Translations under genes and position numbers: made by a program | NCBI GenBank assembly: GCA_937883755.1 | Contig: CAKZYA010000047.1 | Span: forward strand, 32,491-96,490 | DNA: 64,000 bases | Reading direction: 5' to 3' | Source: an uncultured Flammeovirgaceae bacterium | Lineage (GTDB): Bacteria; Bacteroidota; Bacteroidia; Cytophagales; Cyclobacteriaceae | Shown here: positions 54,928-62,627 of the stretch, piece after piece | How positions within the stretch are numbered: position 1 is the stretch's first letter | Layout of the letters: every line of letters begins with the position of its first letter | The notes under the pieces: model-generated | The model's database searches: none | What the model saw: only the letters and a program-made list of their open reading frames with translations | Told to the model about the DNA's origin: nothing

Positions 54928-55722
54928 TCAACTCTTAGGAAGTACAAGGAAGCTGCCATTTCTTAATGATTCCTTATTATAGGTGAATAACTCTGGGCCA
55001 GTGCCTTGCAGAACTTTTCCTCCGGCACCTTCTACTACGGCTTGCCCAGCAGCAGTGTCCCACTCCATTGTCGGACCGTGACGATAGTAGATATCGGCTT
55101 TTCCTTCGGCTACCATACAAAACTTGAGTGAGCTACCGCGAGCCATACTTTCGGTAACGCCGTACTCATTCAAAATAGCTTCTTCTTCTTCGGAAGCATG
55201 GCTACTGCTACGCACCGCTACTCGGTTTTCGGCTTGATGTCTTACGCTTAACGAATAAGGCTCGCCCAATGACTCTCGCTTGAATGTTCCAGCATCAACA
55301 TCAGACGCGTAGCCTTCTTGAGAGGCATAGTATAATTCCTCGGTAACTGGAGTATAGATAACGCCCACCACTGGATGGTGATTGTGAACTAGAGCGATAT
55401 TAACCGTGAACTGCCCATTGCGCTTAATAAATTCTTTGGTACCGTCTAGCGGATCAACCAGCCAAAAGGGATTCCAATCTTTCCGCTCTTCGTAGGCAAT
55501 GTCTTTTCCTTCTTCGGAGATAATCGGAATGTCTGGAAAGAATTCTTTGAGCCCCGCAACGATAATTTCGTGCGAAGCCTTGTCGGCTAAGGTAAGTGGC
55601 GAGTCATCGTCTTTGAAGTTAACTACCTGTGAGAAATCGCTGTCATGGTAGATTTCCAGGATTTTTTCGCCAGCCGCGATCGCAATGTCAAGCAAAGGGG
55701 TAACTTGAACTGAGACGTTCAT
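54928..55722 (-). CDS. cysQ: 3'(2'),5'-bisphosphate nucleotidase
   Basis: A 264-residue inositol-phosphatase-fold enzyme that removes the 3' phosphate of PAP, relieving inhibition of sulfate assimilation. IISEEGKDI, FWLVDPLDGTKEFIKRNGQFTVNIAL (with the CysQ-type TKEFI rather than TTNY) and MEWDTAAGQAVVEGAGG are the metal motifs. Upstream of manC on the same strand with a 68-base gap that contains the manC -7 box. No sulfate genes are in the window. Confidence 0.92.
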   Translation of the reverse strand: MNVSVQVTPLLDIAIAAGEKILEIYHDSDFSQVVNFKDDDSPLTLADKASHEIIVAGLKEFFPDIPIISEEGKDIAYEERKDWNPFWLVDPLDGTKEFIKRNGQFTVNIALVHNHHPVVGVIYTPVTEELYYASQEGYASDVDAGTFKRESLGEPYSLSVRHQAENRVAVRSSSHASEEEEAILNEYGVTESMARGSSLKFCMVAEGKADIYYRHGPTMEWDTAAGQAVVEGAGGKVLQGTGPELFTYNKESLRNGSFLVLPKS

Positions 55723-55786
55723 ACTGTTGTGGTTTAGTTCGTTTACTGAGGTGTAAAACTAATTGATTTGATGCAATAAAAAAGCG

Positions 55787-55794
55787 TATATTGG
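55787..55794 (+). promoter_or_regulatory. Candidate -7 box for the winged-helix-like gene
   Basis: TATATTGG (one base off TAnnTTTG) with TTTG at 55767-55770, 16 bases upstream. Low confidence. Confidence 0.25.
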
Positions 55795-55815
55795 CAGCGT
55801 TCGTTACATGGATAA

Positions 55816-56349
55816 ATGCTTGATTCTATGGAAGATAATCGTGTTCGCATTCGTTTGGCCTGGAATAACTGCGAATTTGAACTGGAAGGCTCTCAGCAAT
55901 ATGTAGACACTTATTCGGAAACTATTAAGGCATTTACCGATATTTTAAAGGCTTCGGGCAGCGGACAAGCTGAAAAAAATACCCCGTCCAAAGGCCAGCA
56001 AATATCCATCTTTGAGCAATCTCAACCTAAGAAGGCTACAGTAAGAACCAACTCAGAAGGACTGGAAATTCCATCGTCATTCGGTGAATTGTACTATAAG
56101 GCTCCCAAGAGCATTAACAAAACTGATATTGTGCTACTCGCCAGCTACTTTATACAATCGCAGAATAATGAAAATACGTTCACCACTCGGGAAGTAAATA
56201 AACTATTGCGCGACCACGGTATTGACCTGACCAATACGGCTCACTTTAATAAGCTAAATCAGGACTATAAAAAGGTATTCAAAATGCGCCAGGGTCAGTA
56301 TAAGGTAAGCGAAGAAGGCGTAAAGCATCTCACCGAAATACTGCGGTAG
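55816..56349 (+). CDS. Uncharacterised protein with a small beta domain and a winged-helix-like C-terminus
   Basis: A 177-residue protein (ATG 55816, or 55828). Residues 7-45 form a strand-strand-helix unit (RIRLAWNNCEFELEGSQQYV, then a helix ending FTDILKAS). A Gln/Ser-rich linker follows, and residues 95-177 read like a helix-rich winged helix (TDIVLLASYFIQSQ, FTTREVNKLLRDHGIDL, VFKMRQGQYKVSEEGVKHL). I do not know a named family. It may bind nucleic acid or protein. Divergent from cysQ. Confidence 0.65.
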   Translation: MLDSMEDNRVRIRLAWNNCEFELEGSQQYVDTYSETIKAFTDILKASGSGQAEKNTPSKGQQISIFEQSQPKKATVRTNSEGLEIPSSFGELYYKAPKSINKTDIVLLASYFIQSQNNENTFTTREVNKLLRDHGIDLTNTAHFNKLNQDYKKVFKMRQGQYKVSEEGVKHLTEILR

Positions 56350-56367
56350 CATTTTGGTGCTATGACT

Positions 56368-57159
56368 TTAGGCACCTGAAGCACCTAGCCGATCATCAAC
56401 CCCTATTCCAAACAAGGCAAAGTCGTATTTTACCGGATCAGCCGGGTCAAATTTTTTCAGGTTTTCAGTAAGTTCCAAGGCGGTACGCCAATCAGTTTGC
56501 TTTCGGGTGATTAAACCTAGTTGACGAGCCACCCGGTCTACGTGAACATCGCAGGGGCAAACCAGTTGGCTAGGGCGAATTTTACACCAGATACCAAAGT
56601 CTACTCCCCGATCATCCTGTCGCACCATCCACCGCAGAAACATATTCAGGCGTTTACAGGCTGAATTTCGCTCTGGTGTGGCAATATGCTTACGAGTTCG
56701 GGATGGATAATCAGGCAGACTAAAAAATAGTCGATGGAAGTGAGCCAATCCGGCTTCTACTGTGATAGCTTCTTCCGTCATTCCTTCGCAAAATGCCTCT
56801 TCTAATGAATTATGTTTCTGGTAGAAATCTCGAAAAAAAGCGATAAAGTAAAGAGCATCGGTAGCATTGAAGGTGCGATGCTTGAAGTTTAGAAAAGGTT
56901 TGAGCTCGTCTTCCTGATGATTCAGAACAAAGTCGTAGGGAGAATAATCCATGTAAGAAAAAAACTCCTGACACTTGTTGATGATCGTTTTTCGTTGGCC
57001 CCAGGCCAGCACGGCAGCTACAAAGCCGCTAATCTCAATATCCTGTTTCTTCTGATACCGATGAGGAATGCTGATGGGATCAGACTCAATAAAATTTGGC
57101 TGGTTGTAGCGATCGGCTTGCTCATCTAAAAAATCGCGTAATTCAGCAAAATTACGCAT
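56368..57159 (-). CDS. TIGR02757 (DUF2400) family protein
   Basis: A 263-residue protein. It begins with the DRYNQPNFIESDPISIPHRY phrase and continues with EISGFVAAVLAWGQRKTIINKC and LNMFLRWMVRQDDRGVDFGIW, then CPCDVHVDRVARQLGLITRK, which is diagnostic of TIGR02757; its helical core recalls HhH DNA-glycosylase folds, and the conserved motif could bind DNA, but activity is unknown. It overlaps the next upstream gene by 8 bases. Confidence 0.88.
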   Translation of the reverse strand: MRNFAELRDFLDEQADRYNQPNFIESDPISIPHRYQKKQDIEISGFVAAVLAWGQRKTIINKCQEFFSYMDYSPYDFVLNHQEDELKPFLNFKHRTFNATDALYFIAFFRDFYQKHNSLEEAFCEGMTEEAITVEAGLAHFHRLFFSLPDYPSRTRKHIATPERNSACKRLNMFLRWMVRQDDRGVDFGIWCKIRPSQLVCPCDVHVDRVARQLGLITRKQTDWRTALELTENLKKFDPADPVKYDFALFGIGVDDRLGASGA

Positions 57160-57742
57160 GAAGCAATCGCTCCTGCGTTAGCCGAAGCTCAAAAGTCTCG
57201 CCCTCATCTTGCCAACGCACAATAATGCCCCGGCCCGATTCTTCAACGCTCCAGCTAAATGATTTTATGGTCTCAATATATTTTAGCTGTCCAGTTTTCA
57301 AGTTCAAAAAGACCAAATCAAAGTCAGGTAATTCTTTAGGGATGATGGTGTTGAATTTTTGCAGCAGAACCCCGTCGAAACAAGGATACTTAAAATCGCC
57401 GAAAAAGCCTTTCGCCAGCGATTCTACGTTGTTTGGCATTGCCCGCAGTTTGTAGTAGGCAGGGCCAAACATGATTTCTTCTTTGAGTAACCGCTCCAGT
57501 TGAAAATTATCTGTGCTGAAGAACGACTGCCAATTGGGTGCTACCGGCTTATCAGCAGCCTTGCCCTGACCAGGAAAGATTTTATAGTACAGCGATGTAA
57601 GTAGCCACGATAACGTAGAGAATACCCAGACCAATCCTACAAACAGCAGCGAAAACGCCATGATTATTGGGTAGAAAACAGAAAAAATCCCTGTCCAGAG
57701 ATAATTGAGAAATTTCTTAGAAGAAGTTTGCTTTGGCGACAT
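57152..57742 (-). CDS. Uncharacterised membrane-anchored protein
   Basis: A 196-residue protein. Two hydrophobic segments in the first 55 residues (IFSVFYPIIMAFSLLFVGLV, WVFSTLSWLLTSLYY) are followed by a soluble part with LKAMPNNVESLAKGFF-like text (LRAMPNNVESLAKGFF) and an antiparallel-strand C-terminus (LVFLNLKTGQLKYIETIKSF, IIVRWQDEGETFELRL). No family recognised. The 8-base overlap suggests co-translation with the TIGR02757 gene. Confidence 0.65.
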   Translation of the reverse strand: MSPKQTSSKKFLNYLWTGIFSVFYPIIMAFSLLFVGLVWVFSTLSWLLTSLYYKIFPGQGKAADKPVAPNWQSFFSTDNFQLERLLKEEIMFGPAYYKLRAMPNNVESLAKGFFGDFKYPCFDGVLLQKFNTIIPKELPDFDLVFLNLKTGQLKYIETIKSFSWSVEESGRGIIVRWQDEGETFELRLTQERLLHA

Positions 57743-57885
57743 ATGCAGATTGGATGGTTAAATAAGGCGTTAGTTGTATGATAATAGGATGTTGATGTCC
57801 TAAACTAATACCTTTTCGGATAAATAGTTTACGTATTGGTATACAAATATTTAACCCAATAAATTCCGGGATGGTTTGATAGTTA

Positions 57886-58710
57886 TCATCTTAGTTGAAA
57901 ATGGATATGATCGCCGTGGCGCACGGCTTGACATCCATGAAATCGTATTTTTTCGCTCGTTAAGTTCAGGCGATTCTTCAAGTGAGGCTCAATGAAGATT
58001 TTACCTACCAACCTTTGACTTGCTATTAAGTTGACCAATTCCCTAGTTCCTCGCTCCGAGAAAGATACTTCTTCATTAATGCTGCCAAAAGTCAAATATT
58101 TAGGCAAATCGTACTGCCAGTAGCCCTGATTCTTACAATCAGTAATTTGATCATACTCACTATTCATTGGCTCTTCGTAAATACCGTAGCCACTTACCGA
58201 AACTTTTTTATTAGTCAATTGACCATCCGGATTTTTGTACACAAAAGAAATATCTATTTTACCTCCATCATCGTGACTTAGGTGAGGAAGAAGTGGGAAG
58301 CCATCAAAAAAGGGAAAGTTAGCATCCAGATAAATCAGTTTGATTCCAGGATTTTGTTTTTCAAAAACAGTCGCTATGTTCTGAATAACTTGGTTTAACT
58401 CTAGTCTGACGTAATTCCGATTAGTGAGTCCATAGAATAAAGAATGAGCTTGTACTAATTCAGAATTCTTGATTTTTTCTCGTCCAAAGAGTGGAGCAAT
58501 ACTCAGAATTATCAAGTAAGTGGCTAAAAGGTAAAAGACAGAGAAAGTGATTATTCTCTTTAAAGATCTCCGTTTTGCTTGTTTACGAGTAACAAAGGCA
58601 GAGACCAGATAAATTACCCCCCCGATCTGGATTAGAATCGTCAAAACAGAAAATACGATAAGGCTCCAGACTACATTTATCAGATTCTTCACACTAAAGT
58701 TTACTGCCAA
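57886..58710 (-). CDS. Membrane-anchored LAS-type (hedgehog/DD-peptidase fold) peptidase candidate
   Basis: A 274-residue protein with two membrane helices (about 12-40 and 52-72). The periplasmic part carries the zinc-site pattern of D-Ala-D-Ala/murein endopeptidases: HLSHDDGGKIDIS (His146 and Asp153, H-x6-D) and a C-terminal GDHIHFQLR (His268, His270, H-x-H). The C-terminal Cys260 precedes the HxH. It could cut murein cross-links, but no enzyme named in the literature is recognised. Directly abuts the upstream LysM/RlpA gene. Confidence 0.68.
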   Translation of the reverse strand: MAVNFSVKNLINVVWSLIVFSVLTILIQIGGVIYLVSAFVTRKQAKRRSLKRIITFSVFYLLATYLIILSIAPLFGREKIKNSELVQAHSLFYGLTNRNYVRLELNQVIQNIATVFEKQNPGIKLIYLDANFPFFDGFPLLPHLSHDDGGKIDISFVYKNPDGQLTNKKVSVSGYGIYEEPMNSEYDQITDCKNQGYWQYDLPKYLTFGSINEEVSFSERGTRELVNLIASQRLVGKIFIEPHLKNRLNLTSEKIRFHGCQAVRHGDHIHFQLR

Positions 58711-59781
58711 TTACTCCACATACGTAATCTCTACCGGAAAGCGTTGGTTGATGCCACCGAGTTTATCGTAGGCAGATTGGGTGAGACGGATTTCTAATTT
58801 GTTGTTAACCCCAGTGTCGGGTAGCTTACCGACTACCCGAACAAAGATACTCATATCGTTCATCTCATTACGAACTCGTAAAATAGTACCGACTGGAGCG
58901 CTACGGTGCAGGGCTAAGTATTTTTTGGTATTTAGCTTTCCTTCAATAACCGAGGCAAAACCATTGCTAGAGACTTTTTTGTAGGAAGCAATAGTCTCTT
59001 CTTCCTCCTGACGAATACGCTCGTAGCGTTCTCGCTCCCGGCGCAAGGCTTCCGAACGACTGATTCGGCGAGTGGGTGTTGGAGCTGTACTAGCAGTTGG
59101 TTCTACTTTTACTTCGGGTATCGGTACCAGATTTTTCTCGCGAATTGCTAGTATCTGACCTAGCTTTATGCTTTCGGTCTCCAGTTCGTTACTCTCCATA
59201 AGCGTAGCTACTGGAACTTGATAAGCCCGGGCAATGGCGTACAATGTTTCTCCTTCCTGCACCTGGTGGGTAATATAACGAGTAGTATCTACAGCGGCTA
59301 CCGGAGGCTGCGGCTGATAAATCACAATCAATTGGTTGATTTTCAGCGGTTCTAACCCTAGAGCATTCCAAGTTTTAATCTGGTCGGTGGTAACTTCATA
59401 CTGTTTAGCGAGGCGATAGAGAGTCTCTCCTTCCTGCACTGTGTGCAATGTCTTTTCTCCTCGACTCAAATCGGGAAATAACGGAGCTCGCAGCGTATCA
59501 CCTATTGAGAGGCTACTCACGTCTTTTTCCGGATTAGCATCTTTAATCTCCTGAATAGATACACTGTACTGACGGGAAAGCGAAAATAGGGTCTCGCCCT
59601 GATCTACCTGATGCAATACGTAGGTTTCGCCATTACGCCGCTCCAGTCCTATAGAGTCTACAGAAAATGAAGTGGCATAAGTAGTCAGCGATGATAGTAA
59701 AGCTATTCCCATAAAAACTCCTTTACCTCCTTTTAAAAGAAAGAAAGCTGCTACTTTAACCAGGTAGTTAGGGTAATTCAT
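58711..59781 (-). CDS. LysM-repeat protein with RlpA-like C-terminal domain
   Basis: A 356-residue secreted cell-wall protein. Three LysM repeats at about 54-98 (HQVDQGETLFSLSRQYSVSI), 112-156 (HTVQEGETLYRLAKQYEVT) and 172-213 (HQVQEGETLYAIARAYQVPV) bind glycan strands. After a charged helix (about 240-265) comes a double-psi beta-barrel (LALHRSAPVGTILRVRNEM ... FVRVVGKLPDTG) of the RlpA/expansin type. The N-terminus LLKGGKGVFMG is odd (a later ATG at Met24 is preceded by AGGAGG-like sequence) and resembles a translated repeat. Overlaps the DUF4905 gene by 14 bases. Confidence 0.87.
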   Translation of the reverse strand: MNYPNYLVKVAAFFLLKGGKGVFMGIALLSSLTTYATSFSVDSIGLERRNGETYVLHQVDQGETLFSLSRQYSVSIQEIKDANPEKDVSSLSIGDTLRAPLFPDLSRGEKTLHTVQEGETLYRLAKQYEVTTDQIKTWNALGLEPLKINQLIVIYQPQPPVAAVDTTRYITHQVQEGETLYAIARAYQVPVATLMESNELETESIKLGQILAIREKNLVPIPEVKVEPTASTAPTPTRRISRSEALRRERERYERIRQEEEETIASYKKVSSNGFASVIEGKLNTKKYLALHRSAPVGTILRVRNEMNDMSIFVRVVGKLPDTGVNNKLEIRLTQSAYDKLGGINQRFPVEITYVE

Positions 59782-60484
59782 AACTCACTAATCGGGTTTT
59801 ATTTTCAACAACAATAAGCTGATTCTGAACAACGAAAAATGTGCCTAAACCAGGCTGAGGCACCGATTTTTCCAAATACATATGCAATAAAATCTCTCCT
59901 ACCTGATTAACAATAAGCAAATAGTTCGCCAATTCCCCTTTCTGCTTGGTTGACACATAGTACGCTATTCCGATATAGTTTTCGCATTCTAGGTACTCAC
60001 ATCCTCCCACGGGCTTATCCAAGCCCAACGATATTATAAAGTTAGCTACTGTAGTGAAATACAGCTGATCTTCTGCATAAAAAAACGGTTGCCGCATACC
60101 ATTATTCTGTTTTTTCACACTTTTTTGTTTATCAGCTTCACCACTTGCTACCGAGCTATAATTTGAGGATTGAATCACTTTCTGTGTAGCAATTTCTACC
60201 AAATAGTACGACTTTTTTTCAGGATTGTGGGTATCAGTAAATGCCTGAAATACCAGATATTGATCGTCAGCACTGTGTAGAGTAATCCACCCGTTTGGAG
60301 TAGCCAACGTGAAATCTTTCCAAAGTAGCTGACCGGAAGTAAGATCAACGGCAGCGAAATGCGGCTGCTTATCTTCTGTCCGGCGTAATTCTAGAAAAAG
60401 TCGCGTACCCGCTGCGTCTATTACGGTTTTCCAAACTGATGCCTGGAAAGAGAATGAAAACGCTGATCTTAACTTTTTCGGCAA
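59768..60484 (-). CDS. DUF4905 family protein
   Basis: A 238-residue soluble protein with a beta-propeller-like pattern (AVDLTSGQLLWKDFTL, YYLVEIATQKVIQSSN, NYLLIVNQVGEILLHMY). The family is DUF4905, known mainly from Cytophagales, function unknown. No signal peptide is obvious. First gene of the three-gene run with LysM/RlpA and the LAS-type peptidase candidate. Confidence 0.62.
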   Translation of the reverse strand: MPKKLRSAFSFSFQASVWKTVIDAAGTRLFLELRRTEDKQPHFAAVDLTSGQLLWKDFTLATPNGWITLHSADDQYLVFQAFTDTHNPEKKSYYLVEIATQKVIQSSNYSSVASGEADKQKSVKKQNNGMRQPFFYAEDQLYFTTVANFIISLGLDKPVGGCEYLECENYIGIAYYVSTKQKGELANYLLIVNQVGEILLHMYLEKSVPQPGLGTFFVVQNQLIVVENKTRLVSYELP

Positions 60485-60543
60485 GACTGTGGTTTTTTAC
60501 GTATACTAGTTAGAGCTGTCTGACCGGATAAAGATAGGAAGGA

Positions 60544-61947
60544 ATGGCTAACAATTTATCCTTATCAAAAAAGAGAGTTATGCCGAAAAAATACTATACA
60601 CTTTACATTTTAATTGGCTGGATATTTTTTGCCTGGTCTATTCATCACGCCGTAGGTCAGTCTTCCAATAAAACCCAGGTAATGGTAATGGAGATTCAAT
60701 CTGAGATTGATGCTCGTACCAGCCATTACGTAGACTTAGCACTGGAGGAAGCTGAGAATCTGGAAGCCGATTACATTGTGATTGATATGGATACTTACGG
60801 TGGAGCACTGTACGATGCTGACGAAATCCGCACCCGTATGTTGGAGTACGAAAAACCTGTGTACGTTTTTATCAACAAAGATGCGGCTTCGGCTGGAGCA
60901 CTGATCTCTATTGCCTGCGATAGCATTTATATGGCTCCTGGAGCCAGCATTGGGGCTGCTACGGTAGTCAACGGCGGGACAGGTGAGGCGGCTCCCGACA
61001 AGTATCAATCGTATATGCGCGGCATTATGCGCTCTACTGCCGAGGCCAACGGTCGCGATCCGCAAATTGCCGAGGCAATGGTAGATGAAACTCTAGAAAT
61101 AGATAGTATTTCAGAGGCGGGTGAGGTAATTACTTTTTCTACTTCCGAAGCTATTCAGTACGGCTACTGCGAAGCTCAGGTGAGCAGTATTGAGGAACTG
61201 TTGGCAAGAGCCGGAGTGGAAGATTACGATCTAACCGTTTTTCAAACCAGCACCGTTGACAAAGCGGTATCCTTCTTCCTCAATCCATTTATCAGCGGGC
61301 TACTCATTCTGATTATGATTGGTGGCTTGTACTTCGAGTTACAGACTCCCGGCGTGGGCTTTCCAATCCTGGCATCGTTTGTTGCTTTAGTTCTGTACCT
61401 CACGCCCTACTATCTCAACGGTTTGGCAGCCAACTGGGAGATTGCCGCTCTCATTTTAGGTGTAGCCCTTATTGCGTTAGAAGTTTTAGTCATCCCGGGT
61501 TTCGGTGTAGCGGGTATTGGAGGCATTACACTAGTCATCGGCTCGCTCATGCTAATTATGCTTAACAATAATAATTTCGACTTTTTCTTTGTCGATTTCG
61601 AGGAAATTACCCAAGCACTGGTCACTATTCTAGCTGGGTTTTTCGGGGCAATTTTACTTATGTTCTTCGGAGGGGTGCGTCTCACAAATAGTGCGTTTTT
61701 CAAGCGAGTCGCTTTGCAAGGTACCCAAGCCAGTACTGAAGGTTATACGGCCAACTTTAAGGTCGGTTCGTTTTTAGGCAAAGAGGGAGAAGCCTACACC
61801 ATACTACGCCCCAGCGGAAAAATTCTGATCGATGAAGAACTGCTCGATGCCTACACCCGAGGCGATTACATTGACCAGGGCGAAAAAGTGATTGTGGTGA
61901 GCGATGAAGGCTCATCGTTACGAGTAAAATTAGCTAAAGATATATAA
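60544..61947 (+). CDS. NfeD-family membrane serine protease
   Basis: A 467-residue protein. Signal/anchor helix at about 18-37, then a ClpP-fold protease domain (about 45-225: VIDMDTYGGALYDADEIRTRM, INKDAASAGALISIACDSIYMAPGASIGAATVV with the Ser nucleophile in SAGA), several membrane helices at about 245-385 and an OB-fold NfeD C-terminal domain (about 395-465). These cleave membrane proteins such as stomatins in other organisms; a stomatin partner is not adjacent. ATG 60544 or 60580. Confidence 0.92.
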   Translation: MANNLSLSKKRVMPKKYYTLYILIGWIFFAWSIHHAVGQSSNKTQVMVMEIQSEIDARTSHYVDLALEEAENLEADYIVIDMDTYGGALYDADEIRTRMLEYEKPVYVFINKDAASAGALISIACDSIYMAPGASIGAATVVNGGTGEAAPDKYQSYMRGIMRSTAEANGRDPQIAEAMVDETLEIDSISEAGEVITFSTSEAIQYGYCEAQVSSIEELLARAGVEDYDLTVFQTSTVDKAVSFFLNPFISGLLILIMIGGLYFELQTPGVGFPILASFVALVLYLTPYYLNGLAANWEIAALILGVALIALEVLVIPGFGVAGIGGITLVIGSLMLIMLNNNNFDFFFVDFEEITQALVTILAGFFGAILLMFFGGVRLTNSAFFKRVALQGTQASTEGYTANFKVGSFLGKEGEAYTILRPSGKILIDEELLDAYTRGDYIDQGEKVIVVSDEGSSLRVKLAKDI

Positions 61948-62081
61948 CCTAAAGCGTAAATTACTGTATTTAGGTATTTGTACGATTACCGCGCCCGTGT
62001 ACTCATGAATAACTTTGAAAACCGCACCGCAGCGGCTTAAACATCATTCCAAAATAGATTGAAGTCCTAAACACTTAAACA

Positions 62082-62360
62082 ATGGCTCAACCTCCTTGTG
62101 AACATTTTGATTCAAATTCTTTGAAAACTGCTAATGAGTACGTGTGCGAAGAATGTGTGAAAACTGGCGATTCCTGGGTGCATTTACGCACCTGCCAAAC
62201 CTGCGGAAAAACCCACTGCTGCGATAGCTCTCCCAATAAACATGCTACCAAACACTTCCATGCTTCTCATCATCCGGTAGTTATCTCGGCCGAACCAGGA
62301 GAAAAGTGGGCTTGGTGTTACCAAGATGAGCAGTTTATGCGCTACGGTAAAGTCGATTAG
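62082..62360 (+). CDS. UBP-type zinc-finger protein
   Basis: A 92-residue protein made of one UBP-type zinc finger. Ligand candidates: Cys6, His8, Cys22, Cys25, Cys38, Cys41, Cys46, His54, His60 and His64. The order CxH..CxxC..CxxC..C..H..H..HP followed by WAWCYQDEQF is that of eukaryotic ubiquitin-binding ZnF-UBP domains. Bacterial versions exist widely in several phyla; their ligand is not known to me. Stands alone between the NfeD gene and the CHRD-like gene. Confidence 0.88.
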   Translation: MAQPPCEHFDSNSLKTANEYVCEECVKTGDSWVHLRTCQTCGKTHCCDSSPNKHATKHFHASHHPVVISAEPGEKWAWCYQDEQFMRYGKVD

Positions 62361-62579
62361 AGAATATAGTAGATCACATACATTTGTCCAGAGAAGAGCT
62401 TATTCTTAAACAAATCACAATTGTAAAATCAGCTAAAGTATTATAAGGTTAGTAGGTCATAGTCGTAGTATGGGTTATGTAATATACAGCAACTAGTTGC
62501 GTTCACTCACGCCTCTGATAACAATAAACAAAGTACAATTTAAACAGTAAATTAAACAAACAAGTCATACCAGTTTTGA

Positions 62580-62587
62580 TAATTTTG
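62580..62587 (+). promoter_or_regulatory. Candidate -7 box for the CHRD-like gene
   Basis: TAATTTTG matches TAnnTTTG 41 bases before the ATG at 62628. No TTTG at 19 bases. Confidence 0.35.
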
Positions 62588-62627
62588 ACAACTATTTTAA
62601 ACTATCAACTCTTAACATTTTTCGGTA

